64,000 bases of DNA from Clitopilus passeckerianus (GCA_944990035.1 CALYLX010000115.1:434001-498000), one strand, 5' to 3'. Counted from the stretch's first letter, positions 13,230 through 24,773 are shown. Notes: generated from the sequence alone by a model not told the origin. Made by a program: numbers and translations.

Positions 13230-13830
13230 CCCGTCGAGGGTTGCGGGGCCGCTCGACTACTCCATTCTTTGCGATGGCCGGAACTTCCGATCATACATCA
13301 AGACGACAAGCATCTGTTTCCTTTTCGCGCCAGGAAGCAGGCGGGTTGAGGTTGCAGGGCGCAGGGATAGAGATAAGGAGATGGTGGGTTTGGGATGAGG
13401 GCATATTCCTGTCAAGGAGGAGGTACGCCGTTGTGGGCTGTAGAAGTGAGGCTCGTTCCACTTCTGTCAGGTGCATACCTTTAAGACCGTCGACGGTTTG
13501 CGGGCCGTTCGACATTGCAATGGACTCCTCTCTTTGTTCATCAAGACGACAAGAAACATCAATTCCTTCAAAAGTGGCGAGGCGGGGGCACACGAAGGTG
13601 GCGACGACGTGGAGGCGAAGGTGGTGATGAGGTTCGGGTTTGGTCATATCACGGTCAAGTGGGGGTGTGCCATCGTGGGCTGAAGGAGTGAGGCTCGTTC
13701 CACTTCCGTCAGTTGCACATCTCCAGGGATCATCGACGGTTGCGGGGCTGTTCGGCATCTTATTCTTTGCGATGGCCTAAATTTCTTATTTCTCATCAAG
13801 AGGTCAAGAACTACTTATCGCCTTCACAAG
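13230..13830. repeat. three diverged direct repeats, about 245-257 bases apart
   Basis: A segment starting TCGAGGGTTGCGGGG (13232) recurs as TCGACGGTTTGCGGG (13489) and TCGACGGTTGCGGGG (13732). Each copy continues with CGATGGCC-like text, then CATCAAGACGACAAG or a variant. Between copies, GTGAGGCTCGTTCCACTT recurs around 13447 and 13689. No open frame is shared by all copies, so this looks like non-coding or decayed repeat DNA. Confidence 0.6.
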
Positions 13831-14160
13831 TGCGTCTCTTCTGTTGCTTCCCAGGTCTGCGGGCTGAAGGGGTACGGCGTAATTGTTCGTGCTATGGGAG
13901 TGGGGTCGGAAGGAGGCGCACTTTTTATAATCTTGTTCTTCTCTTTTGGGTTTGGGGGCTTGATCAGCATTACACATGTTGGCCAAGAAAGGACTACTAC
14001 ATTTCTATACATTTCTATAGCATTATTGTAAACTAGTGGTATTCATACTATAAAGACATGCTTTACAAACTTCGCATAGCTTGATCTGAAAGGTTCTATT
14101 TTCAACATCACGTGTCGGCCAATCAAGACCTCGCTGAGATACAGTATCGTGCTCTACCAT
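13831..14160. other. 3' flank of the F-box gene, no gene seen
   Basis: AT-richer non-coding sequence downstream of the minus-strand F-box gene. Confidence 0.4.
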
Positions 14161-15981
14161 CTACCTAGTTCGCATACTCTGTGTTAAGTGGCAGATTATA
14201 GAATCATTATAGATACCACTACCTCTCGAGATGATTGTAGTTCGGTCAAGGGCCCCAGCTTTCTTGTCAAACCCCGAGTACCTTAAGAAGTTCTCCGACC
14301 TTTTTTGAGCTTCAAAGCCGATATCGATCACGGAAATTGTGTCTATCCCGAATCCAATTTCACTTCGCCAGTCAAAGAAGTCTTTTATCGTGTCTGAGCG
14401 ATATATGGAACATGATCCGGGCTCTTTGAAGGTGACCGACTGAAGAAATGGGAGTAGAGGTGATTCTGGGCTTTGCCAGTGGCGGAGAATGGGGAGTATG
14501 GCGGTGTCCGTGAAACCGTTGAGTTGCAGCGAGGTGAGATTCTCAAAGGCGATCAGCTTTTCTTTGAGCAACGGGTATTCGCCGAAGTCCAATTCACGAT
14601 CGAAGAGGATCTCGAGTTCGGCCACTCTGGTGTAATCGGTGGGAAGAAGGTGGAACAGGCCGAGAAAAACCGGTAAGTCAACGAAGTCGTTGTGGAGCCC
14701 TATTGAGATAAGTGGCATAGAGATGCTGGAATTGGGAGGGGTATATATGCCTGATTCATCGACGAGACTCTCTGAAGAGACGGAGAGATCGATTTCTTCG
14801 AGCTGTGCTACTTCTTGATAGGTGCTATAGCGGACTATGAGTTTACCGGGGAATTCCTTTCTATCCTTGAAGGTAGAGTGAATGAAACGGGACATGCGAT
14901 GCTCCTCTATAGGGGATAATATCTCCTTGATAAGTTCAAAACGGAGGGCACATTCTGGCGGCAACAATAGAAGGTCAAGGAAATCCAAGCAGGCGGTGAT
15001 TGAACCTGCCAATGTAATCATCTGGAGCTGATTGAGGCGGACTCTGGTTGCCGTGGACGGCGGAGGGCCTGCAAGGAATCCATCCCATATGCTGAGCCAT
15101 CTGAGATTTGGGAGATGACGTAGCAGATCAAGCCAACCCCAAAAATCCATCTTCAGGCCATCGGCTACCACTCGGAGATCGAGAAGATTGGGTAGGGCTG
15201 GTAGAGATGAACAATCAACAGGGAGCCTGCTGGTACTGATACTCTGCAAGCATGGTGCGTTCAAAGAGATAGGGGGATGATCGGTCAGAGCCAGGGGTAT
15301 GCACTCGCGGAATAAATTGATTGCTTCTAAGTGGGGTAGGTGTCGTCGGTGGAAGCTGGAGGAGACGATCTCCCAATGACTGTCTTCCCCACTATCGTAG
15401 CTGAATACTCGAATTCGCTGGATATCTCGAAGAACTCGTTTCAAGATGAGAGTATGCTCGGTTGAATAGCGCCATTCAGCTTCGAGTCGGATGGGTCTGG
15501 CAAATGTCCCGAAGTCGATCAGAGATGGAGAAGAGCGTTGCAAGAGCTCGTCGATCCAATCCAGGGAGTCTTCATTGTAGTCAATACATTGTGCCCAAAG
15601 CGGCTTGCATTCAAAAGCGCTCTGCCTGCACCATCGGGACACTTGGGATAGGCTTAGCAGGGTTGTTTGCCGTTCGGAGGGCGTGACGCCGCTGAGAGTT
15701 GTGATCGCGATTATCTTGAAAAGGAGCTCTTGGGGAAGGAGGAATATGGACTGGTTATAGGATTGCCGGGATGTGTGGCCTCCAGCTTGGTTTGGAAGCG
15801 ACACGAAAGCATGGGGCGATCCGCAGCTGGGACGACTATTCGAGTCAGGTGCAGGTTTATCTGAAGCGACCTGTTGGCTACGATCGATGCCATCCATGGG
15901 ACAGAGTCCAGTGCCAGAATCTGTCAGCTCTTGGGCGCCGTCAATCGAAGAGACTCGGGGATTAGAGAGGTTGCTATCCAT
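14161..15981 (-). CDS. F-box protein with leucine-rich body, intact copy
   Basis: A single-exon gene of 606 residues. Residues about 77-135 form an F-box: IFLLPQELLFKIIAI, then SLSQVSRWCRQSAFECKPLWAQC. The rest is an irregular leucine-rich body with repeated elements such as LPHLEAINLF, LPNLLDLRV, LPNLRWLSIWD and LIAFENLTSLQLNGF. In such proteins the F-box binds Skp1 in an SCF ubiquitin ligase and the LRR-like part selects substrate; the substrate here is unknown. A decayed paralog lies directly upstream at 16379-18147 and shares both coding sequence and 5' flank. This copy has no lesions and is presumably the working one. Confidence 0.82.
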   Translation of the reverse strand: MDSNLSNPRVSSIDGAQELTDSGTGLCPMDGIDRSQQVASDKPAPDSNSRPSCGSPHAFVSLPNQAGGHTSRQSYNQSIFLLPQELLFKIIAITTLSGVTPSERQTTLLSLSQVSRWCRQSAFECKPLWAQCIDYNEDSLDWIDELLQRSSPSLIDFGTFARPIRLEAEWRYSTEHTLILKRVLRDIQRIRVFSYDSGEDSHWEIVSSSFHRRHLPHLEAINLFRECIPLALTDHPPISLNAPCLQSISTSRLPVDCSSLPALPNLLDLRVVADGLKMDFWGWLDLLRHLPNLRWLSIWDGFLAGPPPSTATRVRLNQLQMITLAGSITACLDFLDLLLLPPECALRFELIKEILSPIEEHRMSRFIHSTFKDRKEFPGKLIVRYSTYQEVAQLEEIDLSVSSESLVDESGIYTPPNSSISMPLISIGLHNDFVDLPVFLGLFHLLPTDYTRVAELEILFDRELDFGEYPLLKEKLIAFENLTSLQLNGFTDTAILPILRHWQSPESPLLPFLQSVTFKEPGSCSIYRSDTIKDFFDWRSEIGFGIDTISVIDIGFEAQKRSENFLRYSGFDKKAGALDRTTIISRGSGIYNDSIICHLTQSMRTR

Positions 15982-16200
15982 TTGGCCCGATATCTCTGAA
16001 CCTCATCAAACACGGAGCTGAGGATATGTACGGGATACGACAATTAGATGAAAGGCTCACCAGTTCTGTGATGATGGCGCAGAGAAAGATTCCTGGCGAC
16101 TATTAGATATGATGATGATTCAAATCAGGTCAACCAATGTTTTGGTGTGCCCGATTTATAAACAGGCTATCACAACTCGAAAGCCCGACATTTCGCTCGT

Positions 16201-16378
16201 TTACCAGTATCCATTCACCTCTTTTGAAAACGGGATCAATGTATCGACGTAACTAGCACCTCCGATGGTCCCATTCATCGACGAGAATGCAAAAATACGC
16301 ACATCACAACATTTGGGTATTTCTCCCGCCTGGTTGCCAGTGTTGTGTCGAGAGATATTGTGCGTCAGGTTCTTGTGT
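16201..16378 (-). pseudogene. decayed 3' fragment of an EF1B-gamma-like GST gene
   Basis: This segment matches the last exon of the intact GST gene at 18368-18646. Shared pieces include the codons for REKYPNVV and GASYVxT, but they now fall in different frames. The match ends near 16375, at the junction with the decayed F-box copy. It is the trailing end of a tandem duplication whose breakpoint fell inside the GST gene. Confidence 0.75.
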
Positions 16379-18147
16379 CTAAAAGAATACATGAATTTCT
16401 GTAGTTTGGAGTGTATTATACTTCTCAGCGAAACCCTCTTCCTGCTGATCGAACCCAATGAGTTCGAAAAACTCCTTTGTCCTTTCCAGAGGATCAGAGC
16501 CATAATATACGACATATATAGTGTCAATAGGTAACCCAAGTCCAATTCGCCATTGTAAAAAGTCTTTGATTACTTCTGCACCGGTAGGTGAAAGAGATCC
16601 CAGGTCTTTGAAGCTGATCGACTTCAGCAATGGGAACAAAGGTGACTCTGTGCTTTGGCGGAGGATTGGCAATATAGATGCGTCCGCGCCGCCAATGAAT
16701 CGTAGTGAGGTGAGATTCTCGAACGCTCGGACCTTTTCTGCAAGCGACCTGCCTTCGTCCGGCGCTGGGTCGCGATTGCTATCGAATAAAATGTCAAGCC
16801 CCATCACATCGGTGTAATCAGAGGAGAGTAGAGTGAGGAAGGTGAGGAGAAGGTGGGAATTCGCGTGCCCGAACCTTAATGCGAGAAGCGGGACAGAAAT
16901 GGTAGTCGGAGGGATGTACACTCCGAATATATTGAAGGGGACGTCTGGCTGATAGGTGGCAGGAGTGACTTGTATCCCGTTTGTGTTAGAGATGTCGCCC
17001 GAAGAGCTAGACATATCAACTTCGCCCACGTAGACCAGTTCGTAAATGTGGCTATATAACATACTGATTTTTCGCGTGAATCTACTCCTGGACTTGACGA
17101 CAGAAGTCATATAATGAGCGATACGGTTCTTGCCTAAAGGCGGTAACTCTCCTCTATCTGTAATTTCGAGTTGAAGGCTACATTTCGGTGGTAGAACCAG
17201 AAGTTCAAGGAAATCCAAGTAGATGGTGACCGAACCAGCCGGGACCAGCATCTGAAGATGATCGAGCCGGACCTTGGATATCTCTGATGGTCGACTCGTG
17301 CCTTCAGCGAAAATATCGCAAATGCTGAGCCATCTGAGGTTCGGAAGCTTGTGCAGCAGATTAAGTCAATCTCCGAAATCTATTCTCAGCCCACCGGGCA
17401 TTATACGAAGATTTTGTATTGCGGAGAGCAAGGAGGGGTGTGTGATCGATTGAGGGTCTGCCCATGCAGATATGTTGCAAGCGTGGGGCATTCAGAGTAA
17501 TTGGGGAATGGGCACTCGGAGCCTGGACCGCCGCCGTGCTCTCGGTGCGAAAAAAAACAGATCGCCTCCAAGTAAGGTAGGTGTCGTTGGTGGAAGCCGG
17601 AGAATATGACATCCCAGTGGCTATCTTCGTCGGAAAAGTAGCTGAACACTCGAATTCTCTGGATCTTTCGGAGAGCCCGATTCAATATCTGAGTTTGCAC
17701 AGATGAATCGGGCCGTTCAGAAGCGAATAGGAAGGGTCTAGAGAAGGTCCCAAAATCCATCAAGGATGGAGAGGGGCGTTGTAGAAGCTCGACGATCCAC
17801 GTCAGGGAATCGTTGTTGTAATCGATACAGCTTGACCATAGAGGCTTGCAAGCGAGAGCGCCCTGTCTCCACAACCGACAAACCTGCGATATATTCAGTA
17901 AGGTTGCCTGGCGCTCCTTAGGCTTGATAGAAACGTCGGCGCGAGTGGCCACTGTTATAATCCCGAGAAAGATATCATCAGGGAGAAGGAATAACGAGCA
18001 ACGGTAGGATTGTTGAAGTTCGACCGCCTTGCTGCCATCTGCTTGATTTGAAATAGACTCCATGCCTAGGGAAGCGATGGATTCCGCTAGCTCGTGGTCA
18101 CCGTTACCCGAGGTAGCGTCCATCGCGCTCGAAATTCTGAACCTCAA
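16379..18147 (-). pseudogene. F-box/LRR gene copy, disrupted
   Basis: A paralog of the F-box gene at 14161-15981. The N-terminal 200 residues align well (F-box: SLFLLPDDIFLGIITV, SQVCRLWRQGALACKPLWSSC). The frame is then lost at a run of eight A (plus strand) at 17550-17557. The homologous text continues in another frame (SPITLNAPRLQHI) and shifts again near 17420. It next meets a TGA at 17366-17368 where the intact copy has a Trp codon. From about 17340 a long open frame resumes (LPNLRWLSICD to the stop at 16379). Three lesions make a functional product unlikely. An intron spanning them cannot be fully excluded, but the intact copy has none. Confidence 0.82.
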
Positions 18148-18367
18148 CAGTGTACCGATCTGAGGAATGAAAAGCTTCAGCCAGGCCCTTTGGTGATGGC
18201 GCAGAGAAAGATTGTTGATGCCTATTGTTACTATTGATTCAAATCAGGCCAACGTTACCGGCGACCGCCTAGTAATTGCAAACAAGATTTCGCCGCAACT
18301 TTGCCCAGCAAATTGGAATCCAGTAAGTTTCCATTATTAGGTCTTCTTCTTAAGTCCAGGTGTTGCG

Positions 18368-19200
18368 CTACGCTTTATGCTGGACTGCAGTCTCGACGTA
18401 GCTAGCGCCTCCGATAATGTCCTTCAACGACGGGACTGCCGAAATCTGCTCATAGTGCTTCACAACATTCGGGTACTTCTCCCTCCCTGCGGCGTCGAGA
18501 GTCGTGTTGAGAGACGTCTTAATGGCGCTTCCAAGAACAAGATAGGCCAGCGTGATGTTATCTCCTACCAGGTAGGTACGTCCCTCGAGGTGCTTGTTGA
18601 TCGTAGAAAGAGTACGATCTTCCCGAGATTGCAGAAATTTGTCAAGCTATGAGACGCAATTAAGGGGATCCTGGGATATCAGAACAAATAGGCCCGTACC
18701 TCTTCAGTGTAAGGACCAAGGGCGTTGATCCTCCAGTTGTAAAGGAAAAGCGTGTTGAAGCGAAGTTCAGTATCAATGAGGTGGACCCATTGGTCTACCA
18801 GTGCTTGATCCTCGAGCGCCTTCGGGAGAAGCCCAGACTCTGGAGCAAGGGCGGCAACTTTGAAAGCTTGGTGAGCATATGTGTGATAGAGGCCCGGCCG
18901 ATCGACTTACGGTAGTGAGCAACAGCCAAGCCTTCGAAAAGAGCGACTCCCGATTTGCTCTTGAACGCGGGGATCTTTCCGTGGGGAAAGATCTTGAGGA
19001 AGTCCTCCTTCTTGTTATCTTGCATGTGGGTGTACTCTGGCTGATCGACGAGTAGTCCGGTGTACGCAAGCACCGAATGAACCTGGAAGGGGTAAGAAGA
19101 ATCAGCTTTCTGTCAGCGAGGGGCGTGAAAGCGGTGGGATACTGACCACGCGAGCAGCGCCATTGTCAGCGGGAGCGTAGAGATCACCAATGGAGGCCAT
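18368..19200 (-). CDS. glutathione S-transferase of the EF1B-gamma type
   Basis: Four exons (19200-19147, 19082-18911, 18857-18700, 18646-18368) join in frame to 220 residues. It has a thioredoxin-like N-terminal half with HGKIPAFKSKSGVALFEGLAVAHYLAA, where the PAF turn and the (E/G)S-type glutathione-binding region are typical. An all-helical C-terminal GST domain follows, with HLEGRTYLVGDNITLAYL. The text resembles the N-terminal GST domain of elongation factor 1B gamma, but the C-terminal EF1G domain is absent, so it is a free-standing GST. It is cytosolic, with no signal peptide. The 3' end of this gene is duplicated at 16201-16378. Confidence 0.88.
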
Positions 19201-19284
19201 AGTGTCAAACCAACAAGCAGAGGATTCGAGGGGATAATATGAGAAACCGATTTCTCTACCGTCCCTGCTCAATTCAACCGTGCC

Positions 19285-19290
19285 TTTATA
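19285..19290 (-). promoter_or_regulatory. TATA box of the GST gene
   Basis: TATAAA on the minus strand, about 85 bases before the GST start codon. Confidence 0.5.
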
Positions 19291-20406
19291 CCTTTCCTAC
19301 TCCCTACCTTCACCCCAGCACTGAAACTCAGGCTGGTCGTTCATCGAGAGCACCAGGCGCGTATCCGAGTCAGACCGCTTGGAGAAACTTAGGAGAGCTT
19401 GGTAATATCTCTGGGACGAGTTGATGACTGGCCGAGCGGAACACTAAGCAGAAAACCTGAATAAGAGTGATAGATTATGGTGCCAATACGGTGCTCTCGT
19501 GTGTGCCTTGAGATGGTTATCATTCCTCGTGAGTTCTCGGAGCAGGATGGGGAGAGAAGCTCGGACAAGCATAGTGGTCTGTTTCTGGATTTGCTGGACA
19601 AGCATTGTAGAGTCATTTCCATCAGGAGAAAACGGCGGGAAAGGTGGACGAATCCTGTGCCTAGCATCTACCGCTCATACAGGGGGAGTGCAAGGCTTTC
19701 CTAGTTATCAGTCCTCCATCTACTAAGCAGAAACAGACCTAGCCCTGCATTGTGTATAATCCAGAACGGTGGAGGTTCAGAGTAAGAAGAGTGACCACAC
19801 CTTCGAACGACTGTGTAACTCGACCGGTAACCGGCAACACTATAACCGGTCCATCGAAGGTGGTGCTAATTCCGAAAAAAATTCATATCTACCAAAATCT
19901 TTATTTATTCTATTAACAAGGCAACCTACGTAAAATAACTACACAAAAACTACGATAAACATATACTACGTGACTAAAGGCATTATGTGCGTCAAAGAGA
20001 AACAAAAAGGGTGGGGAAGACATGATAGCAGGCATCAACTAGTTACTAAAGTAAATCGTCCATCTGGGGCGAAGGAGAACCAAAAGGGAATTATTAGGTG
20101 AAGGTAAATTAAAGTAAAGGAAACAATGGGCGGTATATTAGGTGTGAAAGAAAATACTCGTCCAATGCGAATGTCCAAAGTCCAGTGATTGCGATTCATA
20201 TATACTTTTGAAGTGTCAAGGATGAGGATGATGGGGGATAAATAATGCATGGATGTAATATTCGTGATTTGACTGGTGAATGGGAGGATTTTTCTGTTGA
20301 AGGGATACCAGATCCCGTGGGCATGGCCAGATGCTTTTTGTTGGGCTTGGAAGTTCGAACAATTTTATCTTTGGGTTGGGCCTACGAGGGGGAACAGGAC
20401 TTATGG
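19291..20406. other. intergenic stretch with an imperfect hairpin, no gene seen
   Basis: No exon I can support. At 19800-19860 two nested inverted repeats occur: CCTTCGA (19800) with TCGAAGG (19854), and GACCGGT (19822) with ACCGGTC (19845). The stretch 19880-20240 is AT-rich and probably holds 3' flank of the next gene. Confidence 0.4.
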
Positions 20407-21362
20407 TTATGTCTCCTTCCTGTCTTCATCAACATCCATCTCAGCAGTAAGCGACAACGCGCGCTCACGACCTTTTGCTGCAGGGTTTGCCCCCGGAGGA
20501 CTGCTCGACACCGGTGCGCGCTCTGCGAAAGGTCCTCTCGCAAATCCCCAGCCGAGGATTGGAGACGAAGGAGACGACGGAGTTGATGGGGAATCATGCG
20601 GAAAACTGCCATCCGCAGGTGCTGTCCATGATCTTCCGGCACATCGAGCAGATGGAGGTAGTGCAGGAATGGCAGGGAGGGGAGCAGAGGGAGGTGGGGT
20701 TGGAGGGGCGGGGAGCACCATAGAAGCTAGACGACGACTGACTTGTCGTAGTTTCCTGCGGACGAGAAAAAAAAAAAATTAGTTTTGGAACGAAGAGGCA
20801 AATGAGAAGAAGAATAGTACCTAGAGCCACCAACACTTCCACTTCTCATCCTCCCAACAAGGCTCGTGGCGTGAGAGGCGACATTGCCCAAGCCAATCCC
20901 GTATTTTTTTCCAGAAGCACTAGTCACACTACCACTTCGCGCTCGCGATGCGGCGGGGTTAGGAAGGTGCATCTGGACCTGCAAAGCATTGCTGGCGTTC
21001 CTTGCTGGCGAACGGATGGCACTTATAGGAGATGACCCCAGCGTCACGCTAGACTTGCGTTTCCTGAGCCGTGGTTTGTCCTGTGTCGGCGTTCTGCATA
21101 TAGGAATTGGCTCAGACGCGTTCAACGAGTCCGATTTTTGCGAAGAATACGTGTGAGGGGTAGGCGTGATATCCCTGTCCACAAATCGCCTTTTTTCGGT
21201 GCTCTCCTCGTCGTGGTCATCGCCAATTTCAATGTTGAGTTCAATGTCACAGTCCGTGTCCACTGGACTTGGTGTATTCGATGAACCGTTAAAGGCGGGG
21301 GAATTGCATTTCGGAGCAGCAAGCAGGCCTGAAGAGAAGAAGGCAGAGTAGGTCGTCGCCAT
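20407..21362 (-). CDS. Ser/Pro-rich protein of unknown function
   Basis: Two exons (21362-20821 and 20755-20407) join in frame to 296 residues. The start MATTYSAFF was chosen because the upstream in-frame Met lies in apparent leader sequence. The protein is low in complexity. It has an acidic patch (IELNIEIGDDHDEES), basic Ser-rich segments (RLRKRKSSVTLGSSP, RARSGSVTSASG, GRMRSGSVGG) that look like kinase target sites, and a Pro-rich tail (LPAPPTPPPSAPLPAIP). There is no fold, signal peptide or membrane segment. I do not recognise it; it is probably a mainly disordered regulatory protein. Confidence 0.6.
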
Positions 21363-21648
21363 CGTCGAGACGATTCGTGGTTTTGCGGAACAAGAAATGG
21401 ATTTGGGAGAGAGTAAGGAAAGACAGGGGTGTTGAGCCACGATATCTATAAAAATGAACATTACATAATGAACGCGTCGCGTAACCACGTAAAACCCGAC
21501 ATGTATGGTAGCAACGAGGCTACGACCCTGGAAATGTTAACATTGGGCGAGCCGAATAGAGGACAAAGCCGCTCCGGGAAGGTCGGGAGGTCAAGAAAAT
21601 ACGAAATGAATCGGGCTTTTCAAAAAAGATCGTTTGGTAAAAGGTAAA

Positions 21649-21722
21649 TGGCCAACGTGGGGATCGAACCCAAGACCTTCGCGTTATTAGCACGACGCTC
21701 TAACCAACTGAGCTAGTCGGCC
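21649..21722 (-). tRNA. tRNA-Ile(AAT)
   Basis: The transcript runs from 21722 to 21649, 74 nt, without an intron. The acceptor stem GGCCGAC pairs with GTTGGCC. The D arm is GCTCAGTTGGTTAGAGC, the anticodon loop is CTAATAA (anticodon AAT), and the T loop is TTCGATC. The discriminator is A. Confidence 0.93.
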
Positions 21723-22506
21723 ATGTAAACATGCGGTAAAGATCAAGTCAGAGCTCCACGGATGTTGAGTTGTAGCGACGAAGACGACGCCCAGCACTCT
21801 CCCATGTCTGTCGACGAAGGTCCACGAGTAACCTGGAGCCCACATGAGGCACCCTGTCCCGCCGAACGCAGATGCCGACCGCATGTGGTCGATATCCGGT
21901 GCCATGGAAGTGGTTGGGGAAACAACGATAGTTGAAACGTCCTTTTGCCACCTTCAAATGATACAAACGACTTGTGAATCAAGGTTGTTGATAAGAAATC
22001 ACAGAGCTTTGAATAAGACAACAACTAGATTGAGATTCAAGGTATATCCAAGGAGACGATACCATCGTTTCCAGCAAGGTATTTGAAATACAAAGGGTGC
22101 ATGAAGATGCCCCGAGCTGGTAGATACCAGACTCTAAGTCTCCTTAAAACCCTCTCCAGAGTGTTGTGCCACCTCCGCACGTTTACAACGGAATTCTGGG
22201 AAATATTCTGCACGGTCGTGCGACGATCGCCACTATAGCTAGAAACTGGGTGGGCTAGCTCCTGAGCATCTTGGCCAATAGAATGAATTGAAATTTAAGC
22301 GCCGTAATGATTATCCCGCAAGTTCTAGCAATTTCCCGAGGATGCTGGTGGTAGTCGATTGCAAAGATTGAGCCGATCAAGAAATTCGTGATCAGCGCGG
22401 AGGCCTCGTGCCGGGCTGCCTTTGACCATTGACCACCTTTACAGCAGCGAAAAGGCTTGCTGTCGTAGATCGAGGACTTTTCATACCTGATACCTGAGCT
22501 TTCAAC
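21723..22506. other. intergenic stretch before the J-domain gene, no gene seen
   Basis: Upstream region shared by the tRNA and the co-chaperone gene. No supported exon. Confidence 0.4.
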
Positions 22507-24611
22507 ATGGGAAACAAGAAAAAGGGAGCAAAGAAAGCTGCAGCTGCAGCTTCAGCCAGTAACGGGTAAGTGGTATTTCAATTTCACCATTTTCTTCGTC
22601 GGAAGTTTTATTGATTCCTTTCATGACTACATTGCCACCTTTCATTCTCATATACCTTTACTGACATGACTACTTTTGGATTGAATAGCCAGCAGAATGG
22701 AAATGCTGCCGATGGATCCAGCAATTCACCCTCGCCTGCACCAGCACCGTCGGAATCCCCTTCGGTTACCCCGGCTCCTCCTGTCGAAGAGGAGGATCCC
22801 AAAGCCCGTGCAGAAAAGGTCAAAGAGCAAGGCAACAATGTTTTCAAGGCAGCCAACTACATTCAAGCTATAGATCTCTATACCAAAGCCATAGGTACGC
22901 CCCGATCTGAATAAGCATTCGCCCCCGTTACCGACGCTTGACTTATGGCACACCATAACAGAACTCTACTCCTTGGAACCCAGCTACCTCACAAACAGGG
23001 CAGCGTCATACATAGCAGTGAAGAAATTCCGACCTGCGCTTGAAGACTGCCAGGTTGCACTCTCTCTGCAAACGACCGATGCAGCAAAGGTGAAAACCCT
23101 ACTCCGGCTAGGCCGGTGTCAGCTTGCACTTGGGGAGACTGCAGCAGCTTCATCGTCATGCCGGACGGTATTGATGCTCGAACCGGGAAATGCACAGGCG
23201 AAGCAGCTGCAGACGAAAGTCAATGTTGTTGAAGGCCACCTGAAGAACCTGGAGGAGGCGAAGAAAAAGAAGAATTGGGGGATGGCCAGGCTATCGTTGG
23301 ACAAGTGCCTTCAGGACGTAGAGGGGGAGGGTGCTGAAGTTCCTATGGACTGGAGGGTGTGGAGGATCGAGTTGGAATTGTGTAAATCCAACTGGGATGC
23401 TGCTCACATCGCTGCAAAGTACGTTTTCCAGTTTTTTTTCACCGAATTTTCACCAAAATGACTGACTTCTGACACTCAGTGATGCACTACGACTGAACCC
23501 CAATTCACCAGATATCCTTGCTGCGCGTGGTCTTGTGCTGTTCCTTACAGGAAAACTACCACAAGCTCAACAACATGTCAATTCCGCCCTGCGGCTGGAC
23601 CCGGGTCATGAAGCTGCACGCCGATTGCGTGTAAGGGTGAAAGACGTTGAACGGCTGAAGGAGGAAGGAAATGTGGCCTTCAAGTCAGGGAATCTAGAGG
23701 AGGCGATCAAGCTCTACGGAGATGCTCTTGAGGTAAGAACATCGGCTATCCTTCCAACTGAATAATGACTAAATCTTTCTCATAGAGTATTGGCGAAGCA
23801 GAAGAAGAAGGTGGAGGAGGTCAAATCCGCGCTACGCTACTCTCCAACCGTGCAACCACACTGCTAAAGGTATCATAATTCCACTCCCTCCATTCTCTTA
23901 ATCCCACTGAGCTTCTCCCTCCAGCTCAACCGCCACGAAGAAGCCCTCGCCGACACCGACGCCTCCCTAACCCTCTCCCCCTCCTCCTACAAAGCCCTCC
24001 GCACACGCGCCCGCATCAACGTCCACCTCGAGAAATACGACGCCGGCATCGCCGACTTCAAATCCGCCATCGAGCAGGCCCAAAGCGACGGCAGCACCTC
24101 CGAGTCCGAGATCCGCGCGCTCAAGACGGAGCTGAAGAAGGCAGAGGCGGATCTGAAGAGGAGTAAGACGAAGGATTATTATAAGATTTTGGGCGTGCAG
24201 AAGGATTGTACGGAGATTGAGCTTAAGAAGGCGTATAGGAGGGAGAGTTTGAAGCATCATCCTGATAAGGTGAGGAGTTGTCTGGTTTTTGTTTCTGGCG
24301 AGCTGGTGCTGATGCACTTGTTCATTCATTAGGGTGGTGATGAAGAGAAGTTCAAGCTTGTCGTCGAAGCCCATGCTGTTCTCTCCGACCCACAAAGAAG
24401 GCAGCGATACGATCTGGGCGAAGATGAAGACGGTGGTATGAGTGGTGGTGGTGGAGGATTTGGCGGAGGCGGCCCTGGGTTTGGCATGTCAGAGGAGGAT
24501 CTGGCCAATATCTTCATGTCGTTTGGAGGTGGCGGATTCTCGTTTGGTGGCCAAGGTCACGGTGGTGGCGGCGGTGGCAGGAGAGGCCATTCACACGGAT
24601 TCAGCTTCTAA
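22507..24611 (+). CDS. TPR and J-domain co-chaperone (DNAJC7/Tpr2-like)
   Basis: Seven exons (22507-22565, 22689-22894, 22962-23418, 23480-23732, 23786-23869, 23925-24269, 24333-24611) join in frame to 560 residues. A Lys/Ala-rich start and a Pro/Ser linker lead into a series of TPR helices from about residue 70 (KVKEQGNNVFKAANYIQAIDLYTKAI, in pieces) to about 430 (LEKYDAGIADFKSAI). The J domain follows: DYYKILGV, then LKKAYRRESLKHHPDK with the essential HPD. A Gly-rich tail ends in HSHGFSF. Proteins of this type link Hsp70 and Hsp90 and help fold clients such as kinases and receptors. It is cytosolic and intact, a housekeeping gene. Confidence 0.93.
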
Positions 24612-24773
24612 TAGCGATCCTCTTGCTACGCCTCTTGTCTGTCCTCACACAGTCTGCTTGCACTTTCATTTAATATCTTGGAATTCTATATCCATTCCAT
24701 CTGTCGCTCTGACGGGTATACATTTCAGAACGTAAATATGTGCATAAATATGGAGGCGCAAAGTATGGGTGGT

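Noticed and set aside
12770..13294. Possible minus-strand gene of about 170 codons
   Set aside because: It overlaps the first copy of the diverged repeat; its composition (Ser/Pro/Leu/His) looks like chance reading of non-coding DNA and no F-box or other domain is seen.
24442..24735. A Val/Ala-rich plus-strand frame
   Set aside because: Shadow of the Gly-rich tail of the J-domain protein in another frame.
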